64,000 bases of DNA from Candidatus Collinsella stercoripullorum (GCA_019117005.1 DXAO01000014.1:62001-126000), one strand, 5' to 3'; positions 8,201 through 16,213 are shown, numbered from the stretch's first letter. Made by a program: numbers and translations. Notes: generated by a model from the sequence alone, not told the origin.

Positions 8201-10643
8201 CAGCGGGCTCGGCGCCTTCGGTCACCTGCTGCGGATTACCGTCCACATCGACCGGCTGGTCCTGGGTGTTGTACTTGATGTAGTCGAAGCTACCCTGAAT
8301 GTCCGCAGCGCCGCCGTTGTTCGCGTTACCGAGGTCGACAGTGTAGGTGAACTCCTTGTCGTTGTGCACGGCGCCCGTGGTACCCCAGTCGACCGTCTTG
8401 GAGATCTGCAGGTCGCCGGAAACCGGGTAGGCGATCTTGCCGTTGTTACCGAGGGTCACCACAACCTGCTCGCCGTTCCAGGCAGGGCTGATGGAATCGG
8501 TTGCAGTCTCAGTTGTATTCGGATCCTTAGCCGCCTTAAACTCGGTGGCACGGGTCAGACGAGGAGAGCCACCCTCAATGTAGAAAGTACCATCATCGGC
8601 CCTGTGAACATAGTTTCCGAGCTGGCCGTCTTCAGCGACAAACGAAACCCATTCATTTTGGACACTCTCGTTTGCATAGTACGTACGCTGATAATAATAC
8701 GTGCTGTCAGGACGATATTCTCCATCTCTAACCGGATCCTGAACATCCGCGCTGTTGTAAATAGGCGTATCAACCGTGAAGTAATAGAAACTGTTGGTGT
8801 CAGCGGGAACGAAGGTCGCCGTCGTGGTGCCGACACCATCTCCGTTGTAGTTATTCGAGTAGAAATAGACGTTGCCAGTCTCCACATCGGTATGAGACTC
8901 GATATAGCCACCATCAATCTGCGATGCATCGAGGTTGCCCTTAGCATCGACAAGGCCGTCCTTGAGACCGACGGTGTAGTACACGCGAATCGGGTATGCC
9001 GGGAGCACCTCTGTCGTCGTGGTGGTCTCGCCGTCAACGGTGTTGGACTCAGCGGTATAGAGACGCATGGGGAGCATGGTGGAGGGAATCTGCACCTCTA
9101 CCGTATCGCCCTGCTGCGCGGCAACCCCATGGGTGACGGTAATCTCGATGTCGCTCAGATTGTGGCTGCCGGGATAGACAACCCCTTCATCATTGCCGTT
9201 GTCAACAGACCCCTGGAACACATAGGTCGTGGTAGATCCATCATCAGAAGTGTTAGCGGAAACCTGAGTGAATTCCTCGCCGGCGAACACGATGCTCTTG
9301 AAATTCTTGACCTCGGTGTAGTCGCCGAGCGTGTCGGTGAAGGTCAGGTAGCCAACGGGCTCCCCGCCGATGCTGTCATTCGACTCAATCGGCGACGTTG
9401 CACTGGAACCGAAATCATCGTAGATGGACTGGAACACGTCGTTCAGCTCATCAGCGTTATCCGCGGCAAAGTAGTAGTTACCCTCGGCCCTATCACCAAG
9501 CGTACAGTTCTCCGAAAAGTCAACCCGGTTGCTGTTCGTATTTCTCGAAGACGCGCTTGGGTAGTTGCTCGACACCGCATTCATGAAGTAGTTGGCATCG
9601 TGCGCCTGAGTTCCCTCACCACTCAAGTCACTCGGGTCTGCACCCTGGAAGACACCAACCGAGTAGATGCTAACCCCGGTCGTCTTCATCTCCCGGGCAA
9701 TGTTGACAGACTGACCAGCGTTGTCGTTTTCAACGAAATCGCCGTCACCGGGCATACCGTCGGTAAAGAAGACGACGACTTTCTTGGCCTCAGTCCGCGC
9801 ACCGTCACCCATGCCGTTGATTCCGTTGATGATGTTCTGTGCTTCCCTGAAGCCCGTCTCGGACTCAGTGCCGCCACTATAGGACAGACCGGTAACATAG
9901 CCCTTCAGACCGTTGGCGTTGCTGCCCTCGGTGCAGTTGACGAAGTACTGAGGAACCTCCCACCACCGACTAGCATTGTAGGCGTCCGCGTTGTCTGAGT
10001 ACGAAACGATGGAGACGCGATGCTGCTGCTCAGCGTTCTTCCCGGCATTCTCCTCGGCCACCGTATCGATGAAATTGGAGACCGCACTCTCCATAGCCTG
10101 ATCGATGCGCACGCTCGTCTGAGTACGCGTATAGAACTGGATGTGAGAGGTATCGCCATCGTCTGCGCTCGTCTTGGGAAACACCTGGATACCGTTCAGA
10201 TACCAGCCATCGAAATTAGCATCAAAAATGCCGGAGCGACGCTCTTCAATCTCCGCATAGCTGCCGTCTTCGTTGAGGGCATAGTACTGGGTGTTGTCAC
10301 CCCAGCCCTCATTCGGATCGTAAGCTTCATGATACTCGTAGCTTGTCAATCTCCCCTGAGTCATCGAGCCAGAGCGGTCGAGCACAAGGACGATGTCAAG
10401 CGGCTGGTTGATGGTCGTCTGACCGGAGATGTTGGCCGCGGAGGAAAGCGCAGAGAGACCGACAAGGGCAGTCCCCTCGTCATTCTTAATCTCAAAGGTC
10501 GTCTCCCCACTCTGGCTGGTCAGTTGCACATCACTCGTGTAGACCGACTTGTCCGTCCAGATACGACCGGTGTTCCGGGTGGAGTCTCCGGCATTGTCGC
10601 CGGATGAAACGCCGTTCTCACCGCTATACCAGTCGTCGTGCAT
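2274..10643 (-). CDS. giant sortase-anchored adhesin: vWA domain plus about 13 FctA/Spy0128-like repeats
   Basis: The continuous open frame encodes 2789 aa. Residues about 80-430 form a von Willebrand A domain (DIVLVLDRSGSM MIDAS, then YSGGTESETG and VVFFTDGMPG). After a spacer come about 13 repeats of 110-160 aa, each opening with a K-x-L/V-x-G motif (for example KVLTGRDW, KSLTGRSL, KKLDGREL) and carrying Y-T/V-F-x-V-T/S-E and F-x-N-x-Y. This is the pattern of T-antigen/FctA pilin domains that form internal Lys-Asn isopeptide bonds. The C-terminus is a sorting signal: MPQTGD at about 2755, a hydrophobic stretch, then RRRTNR. The protein is expected to be cell-wall anchored and to bind host surfaces (family knowledge). 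The first in-frame ATG has no secretion signal. A good signal peptide lies upstream in another frame (10644-10893), separated by two poly-G tracts, so this copy is either phase-OFF or mis-sequenced. Confidence 0.9.
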   Translation of the reverse strand: MHDDWYSGENGVSSGDNAGDSTRNTGRIWTDKSVYTSDVQLTSQSGETTFEIKNDEGTALVGLSALSSAANISGQTTINQPLDIVLVLDRSGSMTQGRLTSYEYHEAYDPNEGWGDNTQYYALNEDGSYAEIEERRSGIFDANFDGWYLNGIQVFPKTSADDGDTSHIQFYTRTQTSVRIDQAMESAVSNFIDTVAEENAGKNAEQQHRVSIVSYSDNADAYNASRWWEVPQYFVNCTEGSNANGLKGYVTGLSYSGGTESETGFREAQNIINGINGMGDGARTEAKKVVVFFTDGMPGDGDFVENDNAGQSVNIAREMKTTGVSIYSVGVFQGADPSDLSGEGTQAHDANYFMNAVSSNYPSASSRNTNSNRVDFSENCTLGDRAEGNYYFAADNADELNDVFQSIYDDFGSSATSPIESNDSIGGEPVGYLTFTDTLGDYTEVKNFKSIVFAGEEFTQVSANTSDDGSTTTYVFQGSVDNGNDEGVVYPGSHNLSDIEITVTHGVAAQQGDTVEVQIPSTMLPMRLYTAESNTVDGETTTTTEVLPAYPIRVYYTVGLKDGLVDAKGNLDASQIDGGYIESHTDVETGNVYFYSNNYNGDGVGTTTATFVPADTNSFYYFTVDTPIYNSADVQDPVRDGEYRPDSTYYYQRTYYANESVQNEWVSFVAEDGQLGNYVHRADDGTFYIEGGSPRLTRATEFKAAKDPNTTETATDSISPAWNGEQVVVTLGNNGKIAYPVSGDLQISKTVDWGTTGAVHNDKEFTYTVDLGNANNGGAADIQGSFDYIKYNTQDQPVDVDGNPQQVTEGAEPAATGQIADGGTLTLKNGERVVVKGLPSDTNFTVTEKAEAGYTAANTVNGAASADGRIAIGTIASSDMIEVAYTNTYNVAKTTLSGGSLHGTKVLTGRDWKDGESFTFTLSDVTPNAPMPRDASVTLTNTDQTNYTENEEVTFSFGEIKYSSVGKYVYLIRETEGAESGLTYSGAIYRVTVNVTDNGEGNLAASIESMYRTFNDDSTSTGQDEALWPSIDDRNAVFTNNFLGDDVATANITGTKSFTDYTSGTTLDINDFRFTIAAVTQGAPMPAQTQVGNNGTGGITFADIQFGIDDIGNTYEYAIREVIPAGAADNGNGTSTLNGMTYDNTVKTVSIAVTQDQSTGSVVATVNGNDFVFTNSYRASSVTTEGAADGLQITKQLDGAAGAEGQFEFTMVAANNETRDAIANGSVTGIDADGNVMTSPAIAKDGSANILFDNLTFTRPGTYTFNVTETQDAPNGAWTYDGHTYQVAFEVTDENGQLVIADPVTTSGSATFVNRYAASMNYDNEAGGVIFSKTLNGHALEANQFNFTVTAPDGDTASADKLAEATTTLANRYGAANGVAALWRGIAGLTFDQDDAGQTFSFVVSEVNGGAKGYTYDAQPVTVEIAVSDDGDGTLSTVTTVTKGDSSTEYKSADFDRGDAATYPTAAFVNTYTYTPATLVKDAESGIGVQKTVTGAPNSEDFTFIAAFNADDSEGAATDVVGLVDGKLTATISEDFAAGDTKAADFGTVTFKEPGTYVFDVSEDNTTTASGWTYDDNTRQIVVTVTDNNEGALVASADGNDPLFTNAYVPNGVTVGDDEADLQVTKDVTGAAAVSEFDFTLQLTSDNAGNVQGLGENNSITKSTTGLTGKEDSETVDFGDLTFTAVGDYTFTVTETTQAPENTSWTYDNSPKTITIHVTDDGNDGQLDAAFDETNGNNPTIVNSYKATGDLPGDAEGVKDLTVSKEIDGRAWQEGDSFTFKLEQSENNPGGVTLPENASGLVIAYDENAEDQNAAYSDSFGNITFTLPGTYTFTVSEVQPAADTDTEGVTYDTTVYTVNVEVTDAGEGVLNAEITSIDDQDGNSSEALNFTNTYEPSGSTDLPDEGQGSIQLRKVLQGKAWDGDAFTFEIAAADEASSKYMPAETQVTVDAKTDTDENGNDFADFGFGTITYDQIGVYTYTVTEVTGDNAGITYDSHTAEVTVQVSDNLHGGLTAAVTNIENGVFTNIYNSGEVNYDALGGLQIQKNLTGHDIAAGQFEFTVDPENENALEKLGDAKVVQSSAAQLVGNTATETLPVVTDMTFTKDDAGKDFEFTVAETKGGAEGYKNDDHVYNVVISVSDSGSGTLTVETRVDGLLVATYTASAAQTLDVQPVTLTFNNSYDAGSTTVGGESDVRFDATKTLTGRDMVADEFDFIVTDVKGNEVATGSNGAAADGQAGMVTFSPIEYTTQSLNEAVANGIAQIHRNDDGTVTYEFAYTVSEDTAQNDKGVTAVNDSFQVTVNVVDDGKGSLTATVNDDAALAFTNTYGADAKAEVALSGNKVIALDDNTLEGPSLADIEGAFTFTLTGSEGAPMPEAASVKNDAQGNVSFGTIVYTMENVFGGESTDDTEGVDAQSAQRQKTFTYTVTESGTYAGITNDTGTKTVTVTVTDNGDGTISVAKTSDEGAVAGDFTFTNTYGTDPVPSTPTDPTHGGVSIKKSLTGRSLNEGEFTFMLRGASAPGVADPKGIVFTASNAADGSVNFPEVTFTQPGEYLFVITEVNGGLGGVTYDGSVYNALATVTDNQDGTLSVAWKITDADGNEVESITFENGYEIVNPGSIVFGASKKLDGRELADGEFTFELKDADGNVLQTATNAADGSVVFDDPVMYAEAGEYTYTVSEKLPEDDDQSTDGIQKDNVTYDETVYTATVTVTDNGDGSTSASVSYGNDGKLPSFTNTYVKPAEPTPEEPTDAMPQTGDMSNVAVIGLGLAAMALVAGGVVLRRRTNR

Positions 10644-10664
10644 ATCGGGGTCGGAAGCCCACTG

Positions 10665-10672
10665 CCCCCCCC
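10665..10672 (-). repeat. poly-G (8) tract in the adhesin coding sequence, out of frame
   Basis: Eight C on the plus strand. It lies just after the signal peptide (ETLAE). Nine or six G would restore the frame to the adhesin body. Confidence 0.85.
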
Positions 10673-10831
10673 TTCGGCAAGGGTCTCCACGCCGAACGCG
10701 GCGTGCACGCCGTCCACGATCCCCTGCGCGAAGCCAGGAATCGCGACGACCATCGCCAGCGCCACGACGAGCGCGAGCAGACCGGCGCGAAGCTTACGCG
10801 CCTTCTTCGGGGTTACTCCGTTTTGGAGCGA

Positions 10832-10840
10832 CCCCCCCCC
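10832..10840 (-). repeat. poly-G (9) tract near the adhesin start, out of frame
   Basis: Nine C on the plus strand, 17 codons after the start. Ten or seven G would open the frame into the signal peptide; with nine, translation ends about 10 codons later. Confidence 0.85.
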
Positions 10841-10893
10841 GTGAGCTTTTTACGGGAAGTGCCCACGTCGGGGCGTTTCCTTGGCACTTGCAT

Positions 10894-11456
10894 CGTTACC
10901 TTTTCTCCTCTTCTCGCAACGTTTCAGCTACGTTTCCCCACCCACCAGAGTTCTCTCTCATGCCAGCCGAGAAGTCGTCGCCCGATCCCGAACGTCAACC
11001 TTCAACATGAGGTAGAACTCTGAACAGCGAGAGTCGCGTTAATTCTAGCTATAAGACCCCCGGTGGGTTTTTCGCTATATTCAGCCTTCTATCTGCATTT
11101 TTCTGTATCAGGGGGGACTGATTCCACATCTAATGACCCACTGGGTACGTGCACCGGATTTCCGCAGGAATCCCCTATCGCTTATCGCCCGACACTTTTC
11201 CTCGATAGAAGGACCCCCTATGATCATATAGTTATGGTGATTATATGGAGACAGGCGAACGGTTTTCTTAACTTTCAATCTATGCGGTCAAAACGGCCAA
11301 CTTGCGCCGCATCGACGGGTCTCCAAGATGACGCCGTCCCCTCAGGGGGACACCGCCAGATCGAGCGGCGCTCAAGCTGATTGGCAGGGCGGCCCCTCAT
11401 GCCTCCTCCTCGAGCGCCGGCTATACTGGATGCCACCCGAACCTTCAAGGAGACCC
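10894..11456. other. intergenic region between the divergent adhesin and rlmD genes
   Basis: About 560 bp, more AT-rich than its surroundings, with no supported gene. It must hold the promoters of both divergent genes. TATACT at 11422-11427 is a candidate -10 for rlmD, without a good -35. A small hairpin with a T-run (GACCCCCGGTGGGTTTTT, about 11047-11064) could be a weak terminator on the plus strand. Confidence 0.5.
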
Positions 11457-12755
11457 ATGCATCCCTCACCCCGCAGCAGGCACCGCAACTCCGGGCGCAA
11501 GGCATCCCGCCTCTCCGGACCCGGCACGCCGCGGCGCGACCGCCTCTCCGACGGTCCGTGCCCGGTCATGCACCGCTGCGGCGGCTGCGCATGGCTGAAC
11601 CTCCCCTACCGCAAGCAGCTCGCGCGCAAGCAGGCCGCCATGGAGGAGCTCTTCGCCCCGCTCATCGCCCGCTTCGGCTGGGATGTGCAAGTGGAGGCCG
11701 TCTTCGGCATGGGCGGCCGCGCCGGCGAGGACGCCCTGCCCGCGCCGCGCGGATTCCGCCATAAAGCGGTCACGCCGTTCGCCCCCGGCCCGCACGGCCA
11801 GGTGCGCTGCGGGTTCTACACGCGCGGCACCCACGAGATCGTCCACGTCCCCGACTGCATCGTCGAGGCGCCCGGTGCGCGGCGCATCTTGAACGAGGTC
11901 GCGCGCGCCGCCGAGGCCTGCGGCGTCCCCGCATACGACGAGGACGCGCGGCGCGGCATCCTGCGCTACGCCGTCCTGCGCATGGGGTGGCGCCGCGACG
12001 AGGCCATCCTCACGCTGGTCACCGCCCGCCGCAACATCCCGCATTTCCGCAGCTTCCTGGATGAGCTGCAGCACATCGACCCCTGCGTGACCGTCATCGC
12101 CCAGAACCTCAACGACCGCGTCACCAACGCGATCCTGGGTCACTCGACCACCGTGCTCCAGGGTCCCGATCGCATGCGCGACGACCTCCTGAACTGCACG
12201 TTCGAGATCTCACCCACCGCGTTCTACCAAACCAACCCGGAGCAGACGGAGGTCCTCTACCGCCTCGCCATCGAGGGGATGGACCTGCACGACGGCGACG
12301 TCCTGATGGACGCGTACTGCGGTAGCGGGACCATCGGCCTGTGCGCCGCCAAGGACGCGGCCGAGACCGGACGGCGCATCTCCCTGATCGGCGTGGAACG
12401 CAACGCCGCCGGCATCACCGACGCACGGCGCAACGCCCGGATCAACGGGCTCGAGGACCGCGCACGGTTCGTCGCCGAGGATGCGACGCTCTATATAGAG
12501 CGCGCCGCCGAGCGCGGTGAGCGCGTGGACGTGCTGTGCATCGACCCGCCGCGCGCGGGGTCGACCCCGGAGTTCCTGCGCGCCGCCTGCGCGCTCGCGC
12601 CGCGCCGCATCGTCTACGTGAGCTGCAACCCGGAGACGCAGGTGCGCGACATCGAGCAGCTCGCGCAGCGCGGGTACCGCATGGCGCGGCTGTGCCCGGT
12701 GGACATGTTCCCGCACACCTCGCATGTCGAGACGGTCGCGGTCCTGGAGCGGTAG
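11457..12755 (+). CDS. rlmD: 23S rRNA (uracil-5-)-methyltransferase, RlmD/RumA family
   Basis: The enzyme has 432 aa and methylates a uridine of 23S rRNA using S-adenosylmethionine. Near the N-terminus CPVMHRCGGC gives three cysteines of the family's [4Fe-4S] cluster; the fourth is probably in VPDCIVE. The MTase core has DAYCGSGTIGL (SAM loop), CIDPPRAG and the catalytic-cysteine motif YVSCNPET. I place the start at ATG 11457, with AAGGAGACCC directly before it; upstream in-frame codons (from 11328) have no ribosome binding site. The family also includes RlmC and TrmA-like enzymes, so the exact target base is inferred. Confidence 0.9.
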   Translation: MHPSPRSRHRNSGRKASRLSGPGTPRRDRLSDGPCPVMHRCGGCAWLNLPYRKQLARKQAAMEELFAPLIARFGWDVQVEAVFGMGGRAGEDALPAPRGFRHKAVTPFAPGPHGQVRCGFYTRGTHEIVHVPDCIVEAPGARRILNEVARAAEACGVPAYDEDARRGILRYAVLRMGWRRDEAILTLVTARRNIPHFRSFLDELQHIDPCVTVIAQNLNDRVTNAILGHSTTVLQGPDRMRDDLLNCTFEISPTAFYQTNPEQTEVLYRLAIEGMDLHDGDVLMDAYCGSGTIGLCAAKDAAETGRRISLIGVERNAAGITDARRNARINGLEDRARFVAEDATLYIERAAERGERVDVLCIDPPRAGSTPEFLRAACALAPRRIVYVSCNPETQVRDIEQLAQRGYRMARLCPVDMFPHTSHVETVAVLER

Positions 12756-12817
12756 CGCCGCCGTTTCACGGCTGCATCGGCGGCGGGGACGCTCGTGACG
12801 AGCCGGTGAGTCATCGT

Positions 12818-12839
12818 CCGGCTGCCAGATGGCAGCCGG
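12818..12839. repeat. hairpin between convergent rlmD and lipase genes
   Basis: CCGGCTGCC and GGCAGCCGG pair around AGAT. There is no T-run on either side, so a terminator role is only possible. Confidence 0.4.
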
Positions 12840-12883
12840 CGGGACCAGCGGGCTCCCGTCGCCCATATGGCGCCGGAGCCCGG

Positions 12884-14425
12884 TCACGCCCAGGCGGTAT
12901 CGGCCTCCAGCGAGGTCATCCACGCGATATAGACGCTCGGGTAGTGCCCCTGTAGCACCGCGACGGGGTCGATCCGCGCCATGCACGCGGAGAGCAGCGC
13001 GATCACGCCGGCGGGGGTCTTGAGCTCCTCCGCGGACCCCACCTGCCCGGAGAGGTCGCCCAACGCGGCGTCTATCGAGAGCTCGTTGTCGGGGCTGTAG
13101 ATACAGGGGATGCCCATCATGGACTCGAATGCCGCGCCCATCGCGTCGAATCGCGCCCCGAAGTCCGCGTCGTGCACCGACGGCAGCTCCATACCCCTGC
13201 CGTACCGCGTGTACCCCCAGCTCGAAGGCGGCAGGCTCACCATGATGTCGGCCGGGTTCACGATGTTGAAGATGCTTCCGTACCGCGCGTCCCCGGCATC
13301 CGGGGCCGTCGTCGTTCCCGGCGAGGCGAAGGTGTAGGCGCGGACGCGGTCGCCTGCACGGAGGGACGGCAGGGATTGCGGTGCGGAGCCGTCCCGCACC
13401 GCAGCCAGGTCGTCGAGGGCGGACGCCGCCACGAGGTTCGCGATGGCTCCCCCGCGGCTGTGCCCGACCAGCAGGATCTCGACGTCGTCGCCCGCCGCGT
13501 GCGCCGACCGGATGCGCGCGTCGACCGCCTCGCGGACCTCGCGCGCGGCCTCGGTGTAGCCCGGATGGCCGTCATCCGACGGCGCCGTGTCGACCGAGGA
13601 CGATGACGCGCCCGATGCCGCGGAATCGGCCGCGCTCCGCGAACCGTCTTCCCCGAGCACCGCGAGGTTGCTCAGCCATTCGGAACCGTAGCTCCCCCTG
13701 ATCGATACGAGCACGAGCGTCTTTGCACGAGTCTCCGCGACGGATCCCTCTGCGGCGGCTTCGGAGGAGGAGGCGGCACCGGAGAGGGAGGCAGAGGAAT
13801 CGCCGGAAGCGCTCTCGTCGCCGGCGCCGTCCGAGCCCGCCGCGGCGGTCGCCCCGACCTGCGCGGAACCCGAGTCCGGCTCTATGTGCTTGGTCGCGAC
13901 CGCATAGGCCGCTCCATCCGATTCATCCGTGACGAGCGAGAGCGCCTCGTCCACCACCTCGCTGCGGTACCGGTACGAATCCGTCGAGATGTCCGTGAAC
14001 CCCAGCTCGGCCAGCGCCTGCTCCATGTAGGCGGGCTGGCTCGACCCCTGCTGGTAGTACCCCGATTCGGAGTACGCGAGCGCCGCGATGACGGAGCAGG
14101 CGCGCGCCAGCTCGGGGTCGTACGTATCGGAATCCTGGAAGAACCAGCCGTCGTCCCAGACGATATCCTGGACGAGCTCGTGGGACACGGCAAGGTCGGT
14201 GAAGGAGAGCGATGCCTCGAAACGCCCGGTCCGAGGGGGAGCCTCCTCGCCCCATGCGACCGATGGGGCAGCCGGGGCGTCGACCGCCCCCTTGTTGAGA
14301 CGGCGCTCATGATAGCGGGTATACAGGATCACCGCGCCGACCAGCACGATGATCATGACGACCACCGCGGCCGCGACGGAGATGCGGCTCGCCGCGAACC
14401 CGACGGTGCGAACCACCTTATGCAT
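12884..14425 (-). CDS. membrane-anchored lipase class 3 (alpha/beta hydrolase) family protein
   Basis: The protein has 513 aa. One N-terminal membrane segment (about 15-35, ISVAAAVVVMIIVLVGAVIL) is followed by a long extracytoplasmic region. The nucleophile elbow is LLVGHSRGGAIANLV; YTFASPGTTT and NPADIMVSLPPSSWGYTRYG match the motifs that follow it in class 3 lipases. A Ser/Ala/Glu-rich, low-complexity insert (about 185-235) precedes the elbow. ATG 14425 follows GGGGAGGTGACTGCGC. The substrate is unknown: a lipid or ester hydrolase outside the membrane is the most that can be said. It is convergent with rlmD. Confidence 0.8.
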   Translation of the reverse strand: MHKVVRTVGFAASRISVAAAVVVMIIVLVGAVILYTRYHERRLNKGAVDAPAAPSVAWGEEAPPRTGRFEASLSFTDLAVSHELVQDIVWDDGWFFQDSDTYDPELARACSVIAALAYSESGYYQQGSSQPAYMEQALAELGFTDISTDSYRYRSEVVDEALSLVTDESDGAAYAVATKHIEPDSGSAQVGATAAAGSDGAGDESASGDSSASLSGAASSSEAAAEGSVAETRAKTLVLVSIRGSYGSEWLSNLAVLGEDGSRSAADSAASGASSSSVDTAPSDDGHPGYTEAAREVREAVDARIRSAHAAGDDVEILLVGHSRGGAIANLVAASALDDLAAVRDGSAPQSLPSLRAGDRVRAYTFASPGTTTAPDAGDARYGSIFNIVNPADIMVSLPPSSWGYTRYGRGMELPSVHDADFGARFDAMGAAFESMMGIPCIYSPDNELSIDAALGDLSGQVGSAEELKTPAGVIALLSACMARIDPVAVLQGHYPSVYIAWMTSLEADTAWA

Positions 14426-14689
14426 GCGCAGTCACCTCCCCGTCCCGAAGCGACCGACCGACGCTTCCCCGATGCTGATTCGAGCATACCCGCCCGCCGT
14501 GCATACGGGGTGTTCAAAGGTTTAGGTTTTACATAAGCCGAGATAGCGCGTACGGCGAACGGCCCCGCCGGCGATCGCGTTCGCCCTCCGGTTCATGCTC
14601 CGGATGAACGCGCGCGACGCGGAGACGGCGACCATGCCTGCATCCGGGTTCATGTTCTGCGCGAGCGCGCGACCCGGCTGAAACCCCGG

Positions 14690-15289
14690 TTACGCGCCCG
14701 CCGCGCGCTCCCCTGCCGTCAGCTCGCGCCCCAGCTTGTAGTACACGGGCTCGCCGGCGCAGCGGCGGCAGTACACATGGCCGTCCCGCTCGACCCCGCG
14801 CCCGTCGTGCACCCGCTCGCCGCACACCTCGCATACCTGCGTCTTGCGCGGGCGCCCGGGGAGGTCGTACTCCATGAAATCGGTCAGCTTGACCTCGTTC
14901 ACGCAGAAGAGGTCGTCATCGGACAAGCCGGCGAAGAACGCCAGCATCTCCTGCTTGTCGTGCGGGGCCTTCGGAACGCCGGGGCGCTGGGTGATCCGGA
15001 TCGCCCGGCCGCTCGCGATGTCGTAGAAGCTCGCCGCCATGATCCCGTAGTCGTACCACTTGAGACGGCGGCGCCCTAGATGGCAGTTGGCGACCGAGAT
15101 CACCGCGTCGGCGAGGCAGCGGTCGCACTCGACGAAGGCGATGAGGTCGCGGTAGGTGTCAGGGTCCTCGATATGGAAGAACTCCATGGCGAGGCGTGCC
15201 ATACGGCAGCCGATGACCTGGCCGGCGCACATGTGGCCGTGGAACGCGATGGCGCGCTTCAGGTCCTCGTCGAACGTTCTCTTCAGCAT
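14690..15289 (-). CDS. FmdE-family protein with C-terminal zinc ribbon
   Basis: The protein has 199 aa. The N-terminal FmdE domain shows HGHMCAGQVIGCRMA and later VECDRCLADAV with ANCHLGRR, the conserved Cys/His metal-binding pattern of the family. At the end CEVCGE ... CRRCAGE is a zinc ribbon. FmdE was named from formylmethanofuran dehydrogenase operons, but many bacteria without that pathway carry it, and its role there (metal or molybdopterin related) is not established. ATG 15289 follows GAGGAGACCG. It lies just downstream of the PHP and aminotransferase genes on the same strand and may be co-transcribed. Confidence 0.85.
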   Translation of the reverse strand: MLKRTFDEDLKRAIAFHGHMCAGQVIGCRMARLAMEFFHIEDPDTYRDLIAFVECDRCLADAVISVANCHLGRRRLKWYDYGIMAASFYDIASGRAIRITQRPGVPKAPHDKQEMLAFFAGLSDDDLFCVNEVKLTDFMEYDLPGRPRKTQVCEVCGERVHDGRGVERDGHVYCRRCAGEPVYYKLGRELTAGERAAGA

Positions 15290-15373
15290 CGGTCTCCTCG
15301 GTTCGGATGCGGAACAATGGATCGGCGGACGCTTGCCTCGGCGGCTGCGTCGCGGTCTTGCCGCGGCGCCGCG

Positions 15374-16213
15374 TCAGGCCTCGTACTCGGCCAGGTCCGC
15401 CAGGTCGGTCAGATCGCAGATCCCCGCGGCATCCAGCGCCTCGAGCAGGGAGCGGCGGTCGCGGTTCATGATGAGCTCCTCGGGGAACCCGATACCCTCG
15501 AGCATGCTCTGGGCATGGGGGAACCTGCCGACGGACGGCGCGATGTGCGCATCGCTCGACACGACGATCCCCACGCCCATCTCCGCGCAGCGCTGTGCGA
15601 TGCGCGAGCACACGCTGTGGAACCAGCCGCGAGTGTCGATCTCCAGGCTGTGCTCGTTGATCTCGATGAGCTTGCCCTTCTCCTTGGCGACGGTCAGGAC
15701 CTCGTCGATATCGAACGGAACGCCCGAGCGGCCCGTATGGCCCAGGATGAACACCTTGGGGTTCTCGAGCGCCTGCACGTACATGTTGGTCGTCCGCGCG
15801 ATGGGCGCCCCTTTGGTGAAGTCGCCGTTGTGCACGCTCGCGATCACGTAGTCGAGCCCGTCCGTCACGCGGTCGAACAGGCTGCCGTCCGAGGAGTACG
15901 CGCGCCCCACGATGGTCTCGGGGCAGTCGATATCCTGGCCGAACAGCCCGCCGTCGAGCGTCACGATGTCGGTTTCGGCACCGCGCAGCAGCACGACGCC
16001 GTCCCAGACCCGCGGCCAGCACGACTGGTTGAGGAAATACTGGAAGTTGCGCAGATGCTGGTCGGGGAACAGCATGCTGCTGAAGTGGTCCGCGGAACCG
16101 AGCAGCTCCATGTCGAGCGCTCGGCACGCGGCGATGTTCTCCCCCACGGTCGAGTACGCGTGCCTCGTGAACACCGTATGGGTGTGGACGTCGCAGGCTA
16201 TGCGGTAGCTCAT
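15374..16213 (-). CDS. PHP-domain metal-dependent phosphoesterase (histidinol-phosphatase/YcdX-like)
   Basis: The protein has 279 aa with the PHP metal-binding motifs in order: DVHTHTVFT at the N-terminus, SADHFSS, GAETD, VIASVHNGDF, ILGHTGRSG, IEINEH and VVSSDAHIA. ATG 16213 follows GGAGGAGGACCGCC. The family hydrolyses phosphoesters with a tri-metal site; YcdX-like members are general phosphatases and HisK-like members act in histidine synthesis. No histidine genes are nearby, so a general phosphatase is the safer call. It starts 36 bp after the aminotransferase stop and is likely in the same transcript. Confidence 0.85.
   Translation of the reverse strand: MSYRIACDVHTHTVFTRHAYSTVGENIAACRALDMELLGSADHFSSMLFPDQHLRNFQYFLNQSCWPRVWDGVVLLRGAETDIVTLDGGLFGQDIDCPETIVGRAYSSDGSLFDRVTDGLDYVIASVHNGDFTKGAPIARTTNMYVQALENPKVFILGHTGRSGVPFDIDEVLTVAKEKGKLIEINEHSLEIDTRGWFHSVCSRIAQRCAEMGVGIVVSSDAHIAPSVGRFPHAQSMLEGIGFPEELIMNRDRRSLLEALDAAGICDLTDLADLAEYEA

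Larger units (their letters stand above)
10644..10893 (-). pseudogene. 5' end of the adhesin gene: ribosome binding site, start and signal peptide, frame-broken at two poly-G tracts
   Basis: From ATG 10893 (AGGAG and AAAGG upstream) the frame reads MQVPRKRPDVGTSRKKL up to a run of nine G and then stops at TAA. One extra G would continue into a clear signal peptide: KKARKLR, then LLALVVALAMVVAIPGFAQG. That frame then reaches a run of eight G (10665-10672), where again one extra G (or two fewer) joins it to the 2789-aa adhesin through GQWASDPDMHDDW. Ten and nine G would therefore give one protein of about 2870 aa with a proper secretion signal. As given, it is broken twice. Confidence 0.75.

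Noticed and set aside
1224-9998. A 2924-residue open frame on the plus strand, antisense to the adhesin
   Set aside because: It is the complement of a high-GC repeat gene and reads as Val/Gly/Asp-rich low-complexity text. It has no ribosome binding site and no domain, whereas the minus strand encodes clear vWA and pilin-type repeats.
11063-11380. 105-residue plus-strand frame upstream of rlmD
   Set aside because: Lies in an AT-rich promoter-like gap, lacks a ribosome binding site and overlaps no conserved feature.
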